Shown here: positions 15,562 through 24,105 of the stretch, piece by piece
Layout of the letters: every line of letters starts with the position of its first letter
Position numbering within the stretch: position 1 is the stretch's first letter
From: Akkermansiaceae bacterium
GTDB taxonomy: Bacteria > Verrucomicrobiota > Verrucomicrobiia > Verrucomicrobiales > Akkermansiaceae
NCBI GenBank assembly: GCA_029866215.1
Contig: JARWZU010000076.1
Location: 1-44,387, forward strand
DNA length: 44,387 nucleotides
Direction of reading: 5' to 3'
The notes under the pieces: model-generated
The model's database searches: none
The model's input: only the letters and a program-made list of their open reading frames with translations
Told to the model about the DNA's origin: nothing
Program-made: the position numbers and the translations under genes

Positions 15562-17961
15562 TCAGCGGTCGCGGTAGCGATGCCCCGTGGGGTCCATGAG
15601 CTCAACGTTCACAAGGAAAACGATGGCGGTAGTGACGGGCTTACTTGCCTTGGATTGGAAAAGTCGCCCGACAATGGGGATGCCGCCTAGGATTGGGATT
15701 TGATCCTCCACATTTTGAACGCTTTCTTGCATCAGGCCGCCGACCACCACTGTGGCTCCATCGGCGAGATCGACCGAGGACGAGATCGCTTGTTTGCTGA
15801 AGATCGGCATGAGGATGGCATTTTGAGTCAATTCGACCGTTTGCGAGCCAAGTGCGGTTTGTTGGGTCGATCGGATCGGGCTACCATAGTTCACAAAGCC
15901 ATCGAAGTCGCTAAATTTCGGGCTGAGGGTTACTGAAACGAAGTGTTTATCGGCGTCGGCCACGGGCAGGACTTCAAGAGTGATTCCGACATCCTTTTTC
16001 TGGAAAGCGGTTGGGGTGGCAGGGGTGACCGGAATGTTTCCCCCGTCCGAGCCGACGCTGGTGGGGATTTCCGGTGGTTCATACTCCGTTGCATACATGA
16101 ACTCACGAACCATTCCGATCGAGGAAGCTTGGCCACTGCGGGTGACCACCGAAGGCTGTGCCATGATGTCGACGCCCGTTTTCTGATCGAGCCCCCTCAT
16201 GAGCATCTGAAATTTCGCCTTACTTAGGTTTCCGTAGACGCTCAGCACGCCTGGAGCGCGATTGTTGGTCTGGGTGCCAGATTGATTGGTGAGCAGGTTG
16301 TCGATTGAGCCGGTGGAAATGGCATCGTCACCGCTGCGGTTGGCCGCGGTGATTGGGTTTCCCTTAACGCCGCCGGGTGGTGGGACGATATCGCTCAAGT
16401 CTCCTCCGTTGCCTTGAGTTCCTCCTGAGAGGTTCAAGTTCGAGCCGCTCCCGTTAGACCCACCGAAGGTGGCGTTGTCGAGCAGCCAATCAAATCCAAG
16501 TTCTTGTAGCCGAGTTTGTTCGGCTTTGATCATGGTGACGCGGACGGCGATCATCACGGGATCCGCCTTGGTGATCGTCTCGATGACTTGGGAAATGTAA
16601 TCTTGGTTTGTGGACGTGTTCACCACGATCAACGAGTTGGTCGTAGGGCTGTAATTTGCCGAGGCGCCCGTGGGGAAGGTGACGCCTTGGCTTGCAAGGG
16701 CCTCTTGGGCACTGAGGCGTTTTGGTAGGATGCCTTTGGTCGCAGGAGCGGCATCAAAAGGATCAGTCGTAGTCGATGCGCCTGCGCCGCTGCTGAGATT
16801 GCTGAGGAAATCTGGAGGCACTCGATACGTTCGGGTGATTAGTTCGGCAGACGCAGAACCTTGAGGGGAAATGATCACGGAGAAGTCGTCGGTGGTATAG
16901 GTCGTGCGCGTGGTTTCTGTGATGTATTTGAGTGCCTGAGAGAGTGGCACGTTGGTGAGTCTGAGGTCGAAGCGGAGTCGAGAAACTCGGGCAGCGGCTG
17001 GAGAATCAGGCGATCCCAAATTAACCGTGAAATTCACCCCCTTGCGCGCGGGGTCTTGTTCGAAGGTATCATTTTCACTGGCGCGGAGCCGCAAGAAGTC
17101 GAGGGCCTCGCTTAGGGAAACTTGGTCGAGCATGATCTTAGGGATCATGATTCGATCGATCTTATTTTTCACTGACACCATGAAGGTTTCTGGGCTAGCG
17201 CTGCCGGGGTCGGCGAGGGAGGGAACATCTTCGGGCTTAGGCACTGCGAGTTCCCATTGGCGATCAACTTGCCCAAGCATATCGGCCCGGGTATTGTCGT
17301 AGGCAGCTTGGTAATAGCCATTCTTTGCGGCCGAAACTTGCTCCATGCCGCGACGGGCTGCTGTGTTGGTGGGGTCGGTGCGCAGGACTTTTTCGTAGGT
17401 TGCTACTGCTTCATCGAATTTCCCGAGCTGATATGCGCCCTGCGCCGTGTAGAGCAATTGGCGCACTTCATCGACTTGTTTGGCATGTTCCGCCGTTAGT
17501 GCCGGGTTAGTGCGGATTGGGTCGTCAAGTTCGGCAAGGAATGCGAGTGCCCCTGGATTTTTGGGAGCGGCTGAAGTGTTGAGCACCTGACCGATGATGG
17601 CTCTTGCGGCTGCGAGGTCACCCTTGCGAGCGAGCTCGCGAGCTTGTTCGACTGAGGCTTGGGCGTACCGCTCGGTGGCGGCAGCATGCCACGCGGCGTT
17701 GTCGGTGTCGTTAGGGATCAGATCGCGAGCCCCTGCGTAAGCTTCAATGGCATCGGCGTAGCGTCCAGCACGGTAGGCTTCGTCACCCTTTAAAAGGATT
17801 TCGTGAGCTTCGTCCATGGCCCCCTTGATCGAGGTGCTTTTGACTCCTGCAAGGTGGTTATTTCCTTGGTGCTCAGCGCCAGACAGCGGCAAGATCCAGC
17901 AAGTGAGCGCAAGTATTGCAGCGTACCTGCAGAAATGAATAGTGGGTTTCAAGGTCTCCAT
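15562..17961 (-). CDS. TPR-secretin, Amuc_1098-like type IV pilus outer-membrane protein
   Basis: A protein of about 799 residues. A signal peptide (METLKPTIHFCRYAAILALT then CWILPLSGA) is followed by a TPR-like region (GDEAYRAGRYADAIEAYAGA; GAYQLGKFDEAVATYEKVL). Next comes a secretin N0/STN-like segment (MLDQVSLSEALDFLRLRAS), then secretin N domains with Gly/Ser-rich loops. The C-terminal secretin barrel ends with the signature QIPILGGIPIVGRLFQSK and FLVNVELMDP. This architecture matches the Verrucomicrobiales protein known in Akkermansia as Amuc_1098, thought to be the pilus secretin. No other pil gene is in the window. The frame is open to 18021; the ATG at 17961 places the signal peptide correctly, with 17982 as an alternative. 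Confidence 0.8.
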   Translation of the reverse strand: METLKPTIHFCRYAAILALTCWILPLSGAEHQGNNHLAGVKSTSIKGAMDEAHEILLKGDEAYRAGRYADAIEAYAGARDLIPNDTDNAAWHAAATERYAQASVEQARELARKGDLAAARAIIGQVLNTSAAPKNPGALAFLAELDDPIRTNPALTAEHAKQVDEVRQLLYTAQGAYQLGKFDEAVATYEKVLRTDPTNTAARRGMEQVSAAKNGYYQAAYDNTRADMLGQVDRQWELAVPKPEDVPSLADPGSASPETFMVSVKNKIDRIMIPKIMLDQVSLSEALDFLRLRASENDTFEQDPARKGVNFTVNLGSPDSPAAARVSRLRFDLRLTNVPLSQALKYITETTRTTYTTDDFSVIISPQGSASAELITRTYRVPPDFLSNLSSGAGASTTTDPFDAAPATKGILPKRLSAQEALASQGVTFPTGASANYSPTTNSLIVVNTSTNQDYISQVIETITKADPVMIAVRVTMIKAEQTRLQELGFDWLLDNATFGGSNGSGSNLNLSGGTQGNGGDLSDIVPPPGGVKGNPITAANRSGDDAISTGSIDNLLTNQSGTQTNNRAPGVLSVYGNLSKAKFQMLMRGLDQKTGVDIMAQPSVVTRSGQASSIGMVREFMYATEYEPPEIPTSVGSDGGNIPVTPATPTAFQKKDVGITLEVLPVADADKHFVSVTLSPKFSDFDGFVNYGSPIRSTQQTALGSQTVELTQNAILMPIFSKQAISSSVDLADGATVVVGGLMQESVQNVEDQIPILGGIPIVGRLFQSKASKPVTTAIVFLVNVELMDPTGHRYRDR

Positions 17962-18215
17962 GCGAATGTTCCGCCAATTCATAGGGAAACCGAGCGACCA
18001 GCGTAAGCGTAAAATCCACAAAATTCATCTTTTTAGCTGCCAAGGAAACTCTAGCTGAACCTCAAAGTGTCGGCGTCGGCAAGGCTGCGGTCTCAGGTGA
18101 GGCGAAAGTCGGCTTTCGATGAGTTTGCGGATGTGAGTGATAAGCACAGGAATTGTGTTCATGCGATGAGTGTTCGCATGAACTATTCTCAAGTCAAGCG
18201 GATGATTTCATTGGA

Positions 18216-19142
18216 TCATTTGCCCTTGAGAATTTCCCTCGCGGTATTCGTATCCAATTGAATTTGAACGCGTAACGCCTCGATCGATGGGAATTTGGCT
18301 TCGGGCCGCAGGTAGTTGAGAAATTGAATTTCAAGGTTTTTCCCGTAGAGATCACCTTGGAAATCGAGGAGGTGCACTTCCAGCGACCGGGTTGTTCCAC
18401 CGACCGTTGGGCAAACTCCAATGTTAGCAACTCCGCCGACGTGGGAACCGTCAGGGAGTCTTGCGCGTACGACCCACACACCGCTTGGGGGTAGTTGTGC
18501 GTCGACCGTCCGAAGATTTGCGGTGGGGAAGCCGATCGTTCGGCCGAGTTTTTTGCCTTCCACAACATTTCCCGTGACCGTGAAGGGACGCCCCAACATT
18601 TGCTCGGCAGAGACGAGATTACCATCGCGGATCGCTTGGCGGATCCGGGTGCTGCTGATGCGCTCGCCCTCATGCATCACGGGTGGCACGGCTTCGAGTC
18701 GAAACCCATGGATGGCGGATTCATTTTGGAGCATGGTCACGTCTCCGCTGCGATGATGTCCAAACCGCCAGTCTTCTCCGACCGCGATCGTTCGGACGTT
18801 GGCAGTTAGCAGTTTCGCGATAAATTCGGCCGCCTCCATGGCTGCGAGTTCTTGATCGAAATGCAGGGGAATCAAAAGTTGGACACCGAGGTGGTTCATC
18901 ACTTGCGCCTTGTGTTCCAGGGTTTCCAGTAGTGCGGATGGGGCCTTGGCGGGTGCGATCACACGGATCGGATGTGGGTCGAATGTGAGAACTCCAGCAA
19001 GTCCTCCATCGCGGCTTGCCGCGTCCACCGCGCGCGCGATCACCGCTTGGTGGCCAAGGTGGACGCCATCGAAGACGCCCAAGGCGAGGTGCAGTGGGAC
19101 ACCTAGGGCTTGCAGGTCCTCAAGTTTTTTTCGAATCAGCAC
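18216..19142 (-). CDS. ribF: Bifunctional riboflavin kinase/FAD synthetase
   Basis: A 308-residue RibF, which phosphorylates riboflavin to FMN and adenylates FMN to FAD. The N-terminal adenylyltransferase domain shows LALGVFDGVHLGHQAVI, FDPHP, the VGEDWRFGHHRSGD block and ISSTRIRQAIRDG. The C-terminal kinase domain has GKKLGRTIGFPTANL, GVWVVRARL, GGVANIGVCPTVGG, the HLLDFQGDLYG block and FLNYLRPEAKFPSIEAL. Length and motif order match the standard bacterial enzyme. The ATG at 19142 begins MLIRKKLEDLQAL. It is downstream of the feo genes on the same strand with a 66-base gap, so read-through is possible. Confidence 0.93.
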   Translation of the reverse strand: MLIRKKLEDLQALGVPLHLALGVFDGVHLGHQAVIARAVDAASRDGGLAGVLTFDPHPIRVIAPAKAPSALLETLEHKAQVMNHLGVQLLIPLHFDQELAAMEAAEFIAKLLTANVRTIAVGEDWRFGHHRSGDVTMLQNESAIHGFRLEAVPPVMHEGERISSTRIRQAIRDGNLVSAEQMLGRPFTVTGNVVEGKKLGRTIGFPTANLRTVDAQLPPSGVWVVRARLPDGSHVGGVANIGVCPTVGGTTRSLEVHLLDFQGDLYGKNLEIQFLNYLRPEAKFPSIEALRVQIQLDTNTAREILKGK

Positions 19143-19208
19143 GACCTAGAAATAGAGTCGCCGCAGGATATCATCAAGCCAAACGCTCGGATGCCTCGGT
19201 GGTTTTGG

Positions 19209-19340
19209 TTAGGATTTGCCGCAGCCACAGCCTTTGCCGCAACTGGATTTTTTCTTCGGCCGTGAGAGCCAGACGAGAAAGAAGGTGATGGTGAGTGCGA
19301 CGACACCCGCCGCTGCGAGGGTTTGCCAGTGTTCGAGCAT
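19209..19340 (-). CDS. FeoB-associated Cys-rich membrane protein
   Basis: A 43-residue protein: one transmembrane helix (LAAAGVVALTITFFLVWLS), a basic patch (RPKKK), then a Cys-rich tail (SSCGKGCGCGKS). This is the FeoB_associated family (PF12669), small proteins encoded right after feoB in many phyla that probably assist ferrous iron uptake in the inner membrane, similar in position to FeoC. The start is the ATG at 19340, one base after the feoB stop (TAA C ATG), so translation is almost certainly coupled. It is too short for ordinary ORF cut-offs from this start. Confidence 0.85.
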   Translation of the reverse strand: MLEHWQTLAAAGVVALTITFFLVWLSRPKKKSSCGKGCGCGKS

Positions 19341-19341
19341 G

Positions 19342-21234
19342 TTAGTATCCGATGAGTCTGCCAACTTGGAAAATGACGAGTGCGGCGGCATAAGCGAAGC
19401 CCGTCATGAAGAGGAATTGTCCGAGCGCCCATTTCCATGAGCCAGACTCACGCGCGACGACTGCGGTGGTGGGTAGGCATTGCATCGCGTAGATAAAAAA
19501 CACAAGCAATGAAACCAGTGAAAGCGGCGTGAAGATTCGGCGTCCATCCGGCCAACTGGCGCTTGCGAGCCGCTCACGCAGCAGCTTGCGTGTTGCCGCC
19601 GGATCGGGAGTTTCCTCGACCCGATAGAGAATGGCCATGGATGAGACAAACACCTCGCGCGCGGCAAACGAGGTAAGAATGGCCGTGCCGATGCGACCGT
19701 CGAATCCGAGAGGTTTGACGGCGGGTTCGATGATCGCTCCGATGCGTCCCATCGCGCTGTGAGTCAAGGCATCTGCGGCGTCGCCAGTGGTTGACTTGGG
19801 GTAGGTGCTGAGCGCCCAAAGCAAAATTGACAAGCCAAGAATGAGCGTTCCTGCCTTTTTAACGAAGGAAAACGAGCGATCAAACACGTGGCGAAAGATA
19901 TAACTCCACTGAGGTTTGCGATAGGGTGGAAGTTCTAATAGAAAATGCCCTGGGTTCAGATCTTTGCCGAGTCGGCTGCGTAGCAGTTTTGCGACGAAAA
20001 ACGCGGCTGAAGTGCCGAGTGCGTAGATCCCGAAGAGGACGAGAGCCTGTTTCCAAGTGCCCTCATGTTCATGCAGCAGCAGCGGAACGATGAGAAAGTA
20101 CACGGGCAACCGTGCCGAACAGCTCATCCATGGGGCAATGAAAATCGTGACGAGTCGTTCCTTGGCGGAGTCGATCGACCGTGTGGCCATGATGCCAGGA
20201 ATCGCGCAGGCATATGAGCTGAACAGCGGAAGAAATGCTTTGCCGCTGAGGCCGACCTTCGCCATGACGCTATCCATGAGATACGCGGCCCGTGCCATGT
20301 ATCCCGAACTTTCTAACAGGCCGATGAAGAAAAATAGCAGCCCGATTTGTGGCAGGAACATCAGCACCCCGCCTACGCCGCCGATGATTCCATCGACCAA
20401 GAGCGAGCGGAAGTCGCCCTCATTCATCGTGGCATTGATCCACGCGGCGAAGGAACTTTGGCCCGACTCGATCCAGCCCATCGGAATCTGAGCGAACGAA
20501 AAAATTGCCCAGAACAGCGTGAAGAAAATCCCTAATAGAGCGATCCAGCCGTAGATGGGGTGGAGTAAAATCGCATCGACTTGGTCGGAGCGAGTTTGTT
20601 GGTGGGAGTCGGGACGACGTGCTGCTAGATCGCAAAGCTGGGTGATGAATGTGCGTCTTGAGGTCTCTGGATTTTCAGAAGAGTCGATCCATCGATGCTC
20701 CGCAGCGTTGGGAAATGGGAAGCGGAGTGCTTGCTTTAGCTCGATGATGCCGCGCTTGGCATTGGCCTGCATGGGTACGACTGGGATGCCGAGTTCTTCG
20801 GAGAGTTTCGCGGGGTCGAGGCGCAATCCTGTGCGTTCGGCAACGTCCACCATGTTGAGCGCGAGGATGCAGGGGACGCCGAGTTCCAGCACTTGGAGTG
20901 TCAGTTGGAGGTGTCGCTCGAGGTTGGAGGCATCGACCACGCAGACCACGAGATCGGGTTTGGATTCACCGGGAATGGCACCCGTTAGAGCATCGAGAGC
21001 GATCTTTTCATCGGGAGAATTTGCCCGCAGCGAGTAGCAACCAGGGAGATCCCACACGCGGAGTTTGTGGCCGTGTGGTGTGTAGGTTTCGCCGGATTTG
21101 ATGTCTACGGTGACCCCAGCGTAGTTACCAACCCGCTGGTTTGCGCCGGTGAGGGCGTTAAAAAGTGTGGTTTTACCAGCGTTCGGGTTGCCGATCAGGG
21201 CGATCGTCGATGGGGGGGCGGATGCGTGGTTCAT
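19342..21234 (-). CDS. feoB: Ferrous iron transporter FeoB
   Basis: A 630-residue FeoB, the inner-membrane Fe(II) transporter. The N-terminal G domain has the P-loop GNPNAGKT (residues 15-22), the switch region NYAGVTVDIKSGE, G3 DLPGCYSL, and G4 NMVD. A helical spacer and a polytopic membrane region follow, with the gate motifs (ASxxxRLPVYFLI-like SCSARLPVYF; LTSFAAREVFVSSM). It lies between feoA, 19 bases upstream, and the Cys-rich accessory gene, 1 base downstream. It is slightly shorter than E. coli FeoB (773 residues), as is usual for non-enteric forms. The start is the ATG at 21234. Confidence 0.93.
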   Translation of the reverse strand: MNHASAPPSTIALIGNPNAGKTTLFNALTGANQRVGNYAGVTVDIKSGETYTPHGHKLRVWDLPGCYSLRANSPDEKIALDALTGAIPGESKPDLVVCVVDASNLERHLQLTLQVLELGVPCILALNMVDVAERTGLRLDPAKLSEELGIPVVPMQANAKRGIIELKQALRFPFPNAAEHRWIDSSENPETSRRTFITQLCDLAARRPDSHQQTRSDQVDAILLHPIYGWIALLGIFFTLFWAIFSFAQIPMGWIESGQSSFAAWINATMNEGDFRSLLVDGIIGGVGGVLMFLPQIGLLFFFIGLLESSGYMARAAYLMDSVMAKVGLSGKAFLPLFSSYACAIPGIMATRSIDSAKERLVTIFIAPWMSCSARLPVYFLIVPLLLHEHEGTWKQALVLFGIYALGTSAAFFVAKLLRSRLGKDLNPGHFLLELPPYRKPQWSYIFRHVFDRSFSFVKKAGTLILGLSILLWALSTYPKSTTGDAADALTHSAMGRIGAIIEPAVKPLGFDGRIGTAILTSFAAREVFVSSMAILYRVEETPDPAATRKLLRERLASASWPDGRRIFTPLSLVSLLVFFIYAMQCLPTTAVVARESGSWKWALGQFLFMTGFAYAAALVIFQVGRLIGY

Positions 21235-21253
21235 GGCCAGTGCGCGGAAGGCG

Positions 21254-21508
21254 TCAGCCGATCGGGGAAACCAACACCTGCTCCGCCAGTTCGCGGCTGA
21301 TTGCCATGCGGGTTCCGCAGATCGAGCAAATCAAGTTTCTACCGCCGGCCAGTTTGCGGACTTGCAGTTGTTCGCAGAAGCCAAGATCGCGGAGGCGTTC
21401 GCAGCCCGGGCCGCTCAAAACGCGGATTTGCACGTCACAGCCCACCTGGACCTGGTTTAAGGTCATGGCGCTATCGATTTCTAAATCGGTGGCAAGGAAG
21501 TGAGACAT
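21254..21508 (-). CDS. feoA: FeoA family protein
   Basis: An 84-residue SH3-like FeoA, a cytosolic partner of FeoB. Typical features are the early SAMTLNQVQVGCDVQIRVL and RLRDLGFCEQLQVRKLAGG stretches and the C-terminal AISRELAEQVLV. It has an unusual Cys pair (ICSIC), also found in some other FeoA proteins. It is the first gene of the feoA-feoB-accessory operon. A possible Fur-type site lies about 20 bases upstream of the ATG at 21508. Confidence 0.9.
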   Translation of the reverse strand: MSHFLATDLEIDSAMTLNQVQVGCDVQIRVLSGPGCERLRDLGFCEQLQVRKLAGGRNLICSICGTRMAISRELAEQVLVSPIG

Positions 21509-21524
21509 CCGCCGTCAACATCGC

Positions 21525-21544
21525 CAATTGAGACTGATTTGCAA
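21525..21544 (-). promoter_or_regulatory. Possible Fur-like operator upstream of feoA
   Basis: On the minus strand the 20 bases TTGCAAATCAGTCTCAATTG lie 17 bases upstream of the feoA start. They partly match the 7-1-7 pattern of Fur boxes (AATNA/TCTCA halves). feo operons are often Fur-regulated, which is the reason to note it. The match is imperfect. Confidence 0.25.
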
Positions 21545-21575
21545 CAAGAAAAACCGAGCCTTCGGCGCGCGGGAG

Positions 21576-22253
21576 CTATTCGGTGGCTGAGGCTTGGGCG
21601 TCTCTCGTTTTGGGTGCAGATTTCTTGACCCATTCTGCAAAGGATTCTGGGTTGATGCCGTCGTGATAACCGCCCTTGGCGAGACGAGTTCCAGCGGCAT
21701 CGATGAGGAAATAGGAGGGAAACCCTTTGACCCCATACTCTTCGGAGAGTTTCTTGAGCTCGCGGTTTTTGGTTTCACCGCCTGGCTCGAAATCCGCGAT
21801 GAGCAGGACGAGATTTTGATCTGCAAACGTCTTGAAGGCTTTTTCGGAGAAGACCTCTTTTTCCAGTTTGATGCAGTAGGAGCACCATGAGGTTCCGGTA
21901 AAAAGGACGAGGATTGGTAGCCCAGTGGTCTTCGCTTCTTCCTGCGCCTTTTCCATCCGAGTGAGCCATTTTGCTTTGCGGTTGGCAGGCAAGCTGGATT
22001 TCGGCTCTTCTTGCGGCTTGGCGGTGTTGGATTTCGCAAACTCGCGGTCAGCGGGGGACAGCTTCGACACCGCGAAGGTGGTGAGTTTTCCGCTTTGCAA
22101 CCGGAGGGTCACATTGGAGCCCTCCACCTTGACTAATTCTGCCTCGAGGGTGACTCCCTCGGTATTCGACCAGTTGCGATATTCGGCTTGCAGCGGGAGG
22201 CTGAGAAGCGCGAACGCGGAAAGAACGTTAATGAAGGAAGGGGAGTTCATCAT
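21576..22253 (-). CDS. Secreted SHD1-thioredoxin fusion protein
   Basis: A 225-residue exported protein with two parts. After a signal peptide (MMNSPSFINVLSAFALLSLP, cleavage near LQA-EY) comes a small beta-rich SHD1-type module (YRNWSNTEGVTLEAELVKVE ... LRLQSGKLTTFAVSKLSPAD REF). SHD1 modules are common in Planctomycetota and Verrucomicrobiota exported proteins. The second part is a thioredoxin fold of the DUF255/thioredoxin_7 type with the active site WCSYC and the cis-Pro loop VKGFPSYFLID. It probably reduces or isomerises disulfides in the periplasm; the partner is unknown. It is divergent from aroK. The last residues (TRDAQASATE) are hydrophilic and probably unstructured. Confidence 0.8.
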   Translation of the reverse strand: MMNSPSFINVLSAFALLSLPLQAEYRNWSNTEGVTLEAELVKVEGSNVTLRLQSGKLTTFAVSKLSPADREFAKSNTAKPQEEPKSSLPANRKAKWLTRMEKAQEEAKTTGLPILVLFTGTSWCSYCIKLEKEVFSEKAFKTFADQNLVLLIADFEPGGETKNRELKKLSEEYGVKGFPSYFLIDAAGTRLAKGGYHDGINPESFAEWVKKSAPKTRDAQASATE

Positions 22254-22384
22254 TTACAAATCCTTGCTGAGATGAGCTGCGAAGCAAGGAGATTTGTGGC
22301 ACGTCTGCCGCGAGTTGCAATTTCGGGCAAGCAGGTTGATTTTTGCATTTCCCTCTTCTGTTCTTGAAAGCCTAGGATGTCGAC

Positions 22385-22951
22385 ATGAACGAATCACAAC
22401 CACCGCCGAAGAACATTGTTCTGATCGGCTTCATGGGGAGTGGGAAATCGACCGTCGGGCGAGAGCTGCACCAACGGCTGGGCTATTCGCTGGTAGATAT
22501 GGATCAGGTCATCGAGCGACGGGCGGGTAAGCCGATTGCCGCGATTTTTGCAGCGGAGGGTGAAGAGGCCTTCCGTGACATGGAGACAGAATTGCTAGAA
22601 GAGCTGATGTTAGAGGTTCTCAAAGAAGTGGATGCGCCGCGTCGGATCATTTCGACGGGAGGCGGTGTGATTGGCCGCGAGCGAAATCGTAAACTTTTGC
22701 GCCAGCTTGGTTATGTCGTTTGGTTGCACGCGCCTCTCGCGGTGATTCTGGATCGGACGGGCAGAAATCGGGATAGGCCATTGCTTCATACGGAAGATCC
22801 CGTGGCGCGAGTTGAGGCGTTGTTGGCGTTGCGGAAGCCGCTTTACGCAGAGGCTGCGCACTTGCAGGTGGACACTGCGGGCTTGGATGCGGGCGAGTTG
22901 GCAATGGGGATTCTCGAGAGTGCACGGTATTTTTTCAGCGGCCATTGGTGA
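22385..22951 (+). CDS. aroK: Shikimate kinase
   Basis: A 188-residue shikimate kinase, catalysing the fifth step of the chorismate pathway. The P-loop is GFMGSGKS (residues 15-22). The shikimate-binding DMDQVIE and GxEAFRDMET are present, as is the STGGGVIGRERNR loop, and the LID region follows (RTGRNRDRPLLH). It overlaps queG by one base (TGATG), which suggests translational coupling. The start is the ATG at 22385. The closing residues (GILESARYFFSGHW) are typical. Confidence 0.92.
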   Translation: MNESQPPPKNIVLIGFMGSGKSTVGRELHQRLGYSLVDMDQVIERRAGKPIAAIFAAEGEEAFRDMETELLEELMLEVLKEVDAPRRIISTGGGVIGRERNRKLLRQLGYVVWLHAPLAVILDRTGRNRDRPLLHTEDPVARVEALLALRKPLYAEAAHLQVDTAGLDAGELAMGILESARYFFSGHW

Positions 22952-23982
22952 TGAGTTCGGTGGATCAAATCAAGGCGTGGGCGGCGGAACTGGGGTTTGA
23001 CGATTGCAGGATCGCGGCGGCCAAGGAGGCGACGCATGCTGCGCTTTTCCATGACTGGATCGGAGAGGGGAAGCATGGGGAAATGGCATGGATGGAGCGG
23101 AATCCGCAGCGCCGCTGTGACCCACGCGAGGTGTTGCCTGGGTGCCGGTCGGTCATTTGCTTGGCGCTGAACTACTATCCGGGCCGTAGTCCGTTTGCGA
23201 ATGGGCATGAAGGGGGGTATCGGATTGCTCGCTACGCGTGGAATGAAGATTACCATGATCTCATCGAAAAGCGGCTGAAGGGGTTCGATGTGAAGTTACA
23301 GGCGCTGGGTGGCGTGCAACGATTTTACGTCGATACGGGTCCGGTGTTAGAGCGTGACTTTGCAAGTGATGCGGGCCTCGGGTGGAATGGAAAATCTACG
23401 GTTCAGATTCACCGTCGGCTCGGAGCATGGTTTTTCCTCGCCGAGTTGCTCACCACGCTTGATCTATCGCCGGATGCGCCGTCCACGGATCACTGTGGGA
23501 AATGCACCGCCTGCATCACCGCCTGCCCCACGCAGGCGATCACGGCGCCTCGGCGGTTGGATGCGCGGCGCTGCATCTCCTACCTCACGATCGAGCACAA
23601 GGGCCCGATCCCCGAGGAGTTCCGAGTGCCCATGGGCGACAGGATCTATGGTTGCGACGACTGCCTTGATGCTTGCCCGTGGAACCGCTTCGCCCATGAG
23701 TCGCGGGAAATTACCTTTCACGCGCGGGAGTCGGTGTTTGGGCGGAGCCTAACCGATTTTCTCGAGCTCGATGATGATGGCTTCCGTGTATTGTTCGCCA
23801 AGTCACCGATTAAGCGCATCAAGCGCCCGCGTTTTCTGCGCAATGTCTGCGTGGCATTGGGCAACACGGGAACAACGGATGACCTTCCCGCGCTCGAGCG
23901 AGCCGCCGCAGACCCTGATCCATTGATCGCCGAGCACGCCTCCTGGGCGGTGGCTCGGATCCATCAACGTTTATCCGATTGA
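22951..23982 (+). CDS. queG: Epoxyqueuosine reductase
   Basis: A 343-residue QueG, the cobalamin-dependent iron-sulfur enzyme that reduces epoxyqueuosine in tRNA to queuosine. Landmarks are the RYAWNEDYHDLIEKRL region, RFYVDTGPVLERDFA, GWNGKST, two four-cysteine Fe-S motifs (CGKCTACITACP and CDDCLDACPWN), and a short C-terminal HEAT-like tail (ALERAAADPDPLIAEHASWA). The start is the ATG at 22951, overlapping the aroK stop by one base; a TTG two codons earlier is less likely. No tgt or queA gene is near. Confidence 0.92.
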   Translation: MSSVDQIKAWAAELGFDDCRIAAAKEATHAALFHDWIGEGKHGEMAWMERNPQRRCDPREVLPGCRSVICLALNYYPGRSPFANGHEGGYRIARYAWNEDYHDLIEKRLKGFDVKLQALGGVQRFYVDTGPVLERDFASDAGLGWNGKSTVQIHRRLGAWFFLAELLTTLDLSPDAPSTDHCGKCTACITACPTQAITAPRRLDARRCISYLTIEHKGPIPEEFRVPMGDRIYGCDDCLDACPWNRFAHESREITFHARESVFGRSLTDFLELDDDGFRVLFAKSPIKRIKRPRFLRNVCVALGNTGTTDDLPALERAAADPDPLIAEHASWAVARIHQRLSD

Positions 23983-24087
23983 TTAGAGTGCGATTTTCTT
24001 AAACTTTGGCACCACCAGGTTCATGAGAACCCATGCGGTGAGGTAAGCGACAAAGAGGATGAATTGAACGGTGACCGGGCTCAACAA
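23983..24087 (-). CDS. Possible 34-aa single-pass membrane peptide behind MFS gene
   Basis: A short frame in phase with, and 18 bases after, the MFS transporter stop. It encodes a Sec-like helix (VTVQFILFVAYLTAWVLMNL) followed by a basic end (VVPKFKKIAL), a common form for bacterial small membrane proteins. The start would be TTG at 24087 with AAGG 8-10 bases upstream. The stop abuts the queG stop from the other strand. Because it is in the same frame as the transporter, it could also be the remnant of a longer C-terminus after a stop mutation. No homology could be checked. Confidence 0.35.
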   Translation of the reverse strand: MLSPVTVQFILFVAYLTAWVLMNLVVPKFKKIAL

Positions 24088-24105
24088 ATCGCTTTGCCTT
24101 ACAAT

